Shown here piece after piece: positions 62,038 through 64,000 of a DNA stretch of 64,000 nt. Source of the stretch: Xanthomonas sp. AM6 (GTDB lineage: Bacteria; Pseudomonadota; Gammaproteobacteria; Xanthomonadales; Xanthomonadaceae); contig NZ_CP106869.1 of assembly GCF_025665335.1 (NCBI RefSeq), positions 62,001 to 126,000 on the forward strand, in the 5' to 3' direction. Numbering within the stretch: the stretch's first letter is position 1; every line of letters begins with the position of its first letter. The notes beneath the pieces are model-generated. The model was not told the origin of the DNA and made no database searches. It worked only from the letters and a program-made list of their open reading frames with translations. A program made the translations under genes and the position numbers.

Positions 62038-62168
62038 TCCCTTCTCCCACCGGGAGAAGGTGCCCCGAAGAGGCGGATGAGGGCACGGGCGAAGCCTCGG
62101 GCATCCCGATTCCGCGAGACGCTTCGTGCCGTACCCTCACCCCAACCGCTCTCCCGGGAGAGGGGCTG
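62038..62168. repeat. Pair of dispersed palindromic repeats in inverted orientation
   Basis: TCCCTTCTCCCACCGGGAGAAGG then GGCGGATGAGGGCACGG (62038-62087), and facing it CGAGACGCTTCGTGCCGTACC with CTCACCCCAACCGCTCTCCCGGGAGAGGGG (62110-62168). Both halves are found separately at 30000, 30792, 37259 and 38566, which shows the element's two ends. It lies between convergent genes. Confidence 0.75.
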
Positions 62169-62180
62169 AGCGTGGCGGTG

Positions 62181-62900
62181 TTACCTCTTCCAGAACTGCC
62201 ATTTCGGCGCCGGCTTGGCCGCCGCCGCCGTGGCGGCTTGCTGCGGCGCCAGGCTGCCTTGCAGTCGGGCCAGGCGGCCCAGCGCATCGAAGTCGAGCGT
62301 GATCCGGCTGCCGTCGCGCATGGCGACGGTCTGTCCGGGCTCGCGCCGCAGCGCATACCCCTGGTCCTCGAGAAAGCCCTCGGCCATCGTCCGGTGGTCG
62401 AGCGGGAACTGCGCGACCAACTGCCCGAGCAAGCGCAGCACGCGCGCATCGTCGCAGGGCGCGAACACGGCGGCGGGCACGTCCTCGAGCAGGAAGAACA
62501 GCGCGCCGCCTCGATACGGGCCGCGGTAGTAGCACCGCGCGCTCAGCGCGGCGGCGAGCAGGGCCAGCATGTGGCCGTCGTCGTCCAGCGGCAGCGACGC
62601 GGTGGCCAGCTCGGCCGGTCCCTCGCGCTCGCCGCGTTCGCGCAAGGCATTCGCCGCGACCAACAGGTTGTCCGGCAGATTGCTGGCGGTGTTGGCCCAG
62701 GCCCACAGCCAACTGGCACTGTCCTCGGCGGCGCTGCCCAGCAACTGCACCGGGAAGTGCAGGTCGTCGCCGAAGTGCGCGATCCCTTCGGCCAGATCCA
62801 GGCTCCAGCCGCGCTCGCCGAGCAGGTCGGCCAGCGCCAGTTGGCGGGCGAAGGCGGTACCGATGTGGCGCGCCAGGGTGGTCTGGAAGGCCGGCGTCAC
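62181..62900 (-). CDS. DUF6882-like hypothetical protein
   Basis: A 239-residue soluble protein: VTPAFQTTLARHIGTAFARQ, GIAHFGDDLHFPVQLLGSAAEDSASWLWAWANTASNLPDNLL, and a C-terminus ending PAPKWQFWKR. The SWLWAWAN block is the mark of DUF6882, a family of unknown role. The GTG at 62900 is chosen because it overlaps the TGA of the upstream permease by 4 bp (GTGA), so the two are translationally coupled. No enzyme motifs were seen. Confidence 0.75.
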   Translation of the reverse strand: MTPAFQTTLARHIGTAFARQLALADLLGERGWSLDLAEGIAHFGDDLHFPVQLLGSAAEDSASWLWAWANTASNLPDNLLVAANALRERGEREGPAELATASLPLDDDGHMLALLAAALSARCYYRGPYRGGALFFLLEDVPAAVFAPCDDARVLRLLGQLVAQFPLDHRTMAEGFLEDQGYALRREPGQTVAMRDGSRITLDFDALGRLARLQGSLAPQQAATAAAAKPAPKWQFWKR

Positions 62901-64000
62901 GGCCGCGGCGCCTCGCGCTGCAGCAGGCTGTGGCGACGCCCGTACAGCAGATAGGCGGCCACGCCGATCGCGTTCCACAACGCGAACCATTTCTGCGTGG
63001 TGTGTGGCAGGCTCCAGAAGAGGTACAGGCAGCCGCCGATCGCCAGCGGCGCGACCACCCAGGCCAGCGGCGTGCGGAACTTGCGCACGCGGTCCGGTTC
63101 GCGCACGCGCAGCACCAGCAGGCACGCGGCCACCGCGATGAACGCGGCCAGGGTGCCGGCATTGGCCAGTGCGGCGATCTCGTCCAGCCGCGCCACCCCG
63201 GCCAGCGCCGCCACCAGCAGCGCGGTGAACAGCGTGGTCGCCACCGGCGTGCCGGTGCGCGCGCTGACCTTGGACAGCCCGCGCGGCAGCAATCCGTCGC
63301 GCGACATCACGAAGAAGATCCGGCTCTGCCCGTACAGGAACGCCAGCAGCACTGTCGGCAGCGCGATCACCGCGGCCGCGGCGATCAGCGTCGCCGCCTT
63401 GCCCTGGCCGAGTTCGCGCAGGATCAGCGCCAGCGGCTCGGCGCTCTGCCCGAACACCGTGTAGCTCATCGCGCCGACTGCCGACAGCGCCACCAGCACG
63501 TAGATCAGCGTGCAGCCGACCATCGAGCCGAGGATGCCGATCGCCAGGTCGCGCTCGGGCTTCTTGGTCTCCTCGGCCGCGGTGGAGATCGCGTCGAAGC
63601 CGTAGAAGGCGAAGAAGATGATCGCCGCGGCGGCCATCACCCCGCGTTCGACGCCGTCGGCGCCCATCGACTTGGCGAAGCCGAACGGCATGAACGGCTC
63701 CATCCGCGCGCTGTCGAAATGCGGCAGCGCGATCACCACGAACACGGTCAGGGCGATGATCTTCACCGCCACCAGCACCGCGTTGACCGTGGCGCTGGCC
63801 TGGGTGCCGAGCATCAGCATGCCGGCGACCACGAAGGTGATCAGCACCGCCGGCAGGTTGACCACGCCGCCGGCGTGCGGCCCGGCGGTCAGCCACAGCG
63901 GCAGGTCCACGCCCACGCCCTTGAGGAAGCCCACCGCATAGCCGGACCAGCCCACCGCCACCGTGCTGACCACCAGCGAGTACTCCAGGATCAGGCTCCA
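62897..64000 (-). CDS. Amino-acid permease, APC superfamily (partial)
   Basis: The gene continues beyond the right edge; its N-terminus is missing. The visible 367 residues carry about ten helices: EYSLVVSTVAVGWSGYAVGFL, VLITFVVAGMLMLGTQASATVNAVLVAVKIIALTVFVVIAL, FFAFYGFDAISTAAEETKKPERDLAIGILGSMVGCTLIYVLVA, and GQSRIFFVMSRDGLLPRGLSKVSARTGTP. These are the signatures of CAT/YfnA-type cationic amino-acid permeases (FYGFDAIST, EETKNPxRDL, MARDGLLP). It would import amino acids with protons. It overlaps the next gene by 4 bp at its 3' end. Confidence 0.92.
   Translation of the reverse strand, partial: WSLILEYSLVVSTVAVGWSGYAVGFLKGVGVDLPLWLTAGPHAGGVVNLPAVLITFVVAGMLMLGTQASATVNAVLVAVKIIALTVFVVIALPHFDSARMEPFMPFGFAKSMGADGVERGVMAAAAIIFFAFYGFDAISTAAEETKKPERDLAIGILGSMVGCTLIYVLVALSAVGAMSYTVFGQSAEPLALILRELGQGKAATLIAAAAVIALPTVLLAFLYGQSRIFFVMSRDGLLPRGLSKVSARTGTPVATTLFTALLVAALAGVARLDEIAALANAGTLAAFIAVAACLLVLRVREPDRVRKFRTPLAWVVAPLAIGGCLYLFWSLPHTTQKWFALWNAIGVAAYLLYGRRHSLLQREAPRP

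Overview
The window is high-GC (about 70% by eye), densely coded DNA on both strands. It most resembles a plant-associated member of the Xanthomonadaceae, probably Xanthomonas or a close relative. The reasons are five TonB-dependent receptors (TBDRs), one of the xanthomonad/caulobacter carbohydrate type; a TBDR-SapC-cupin-halogenase operon; many GTAGGAGCGGCTTC-type palindromic repeats and 7-bp tandem repeats; and a pectin/uronate locus. The genus is inferred from gene content, because no rRNA or other marker gene is present.

Layout. 1-7.8 kb is an accessory zone of small, unrelated or decaying genes. It holds a frameshifted secreted-protease remnant, a frameshifted secreted protein, a low-GC beta-propeller gene behind the remnant of another gene, a Phd/ParE toxin-antitoxin pair with a clear operator, and several GGGTCAG-type hairpin repeats. 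8-16.2 kb has a DUF1264 lipoprotein, two TBDRs and a DUF3325/DUF3649/PepSY membrane set (iron-uptake type). 16.5-18.2 kb has a degenerate GGDEF protein and a 285-bp tandem duplication that copied the 3' end of the neighbouring carboxylesterase. 18.1-32.1 kb is a plant-polysaccharide and uronate locus: two secreted esterases on the minus strand, then a plus-strand operon (hydratase, TRAP transporter, GH43 glycosidase, LacI regulator), a 7-bp repeat tract, and a second operon (kduI, kduD, an RpiB-like protein and a rhamnogalacturonan-acetylesterase/cupin fusion). The two operons carry an identical 18-bp imperfect palindrome over their promoters, which points to shared control, probably by the LacI protein encoded between them.

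32-39.8 kb has an SDR, phenylalanine hydroxylase (phhA) divergent from an Lrp/AsnC regulator, a siderophore-type TBDR with a Fur-box-like site, a patatin lipoprotein and an AIM24-like protein. 40.5-48.4 kb has a large TBDR ending in a strong hairpin, a decayed GYF-domain gene, two paralogous class A acid phosphatases, a rhomboid protein, and a TerC-family protein behind a yybP-ykoY-type manganese riboswitch. 48.5-57.1 kb has rlmI and then a carbohydrate-type operon (TBDR, SapC-like, JmjC-like cupin, FAD-dependent halogenase) preceded by a perfect GTGATAGCGCTATCAC palindrome. 57.3-64 kb has an M19 dipeptidase, a glycerate kinase, a DUF2628 protein, an MFS transporter, a DUF6882-like protein and an amino-acid permease running off the right edge.

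No rRNA, tRNA, CRISPR array, intact insertion sequence or prophage was recognised. The points most worth following up are the exported RG-acetylesterase/cupin fusion, the shared operator of the uronate operons, the TBDR/halogenase operon with its palindrome, and the low-GC beta-propeller gene beside a broken partner.
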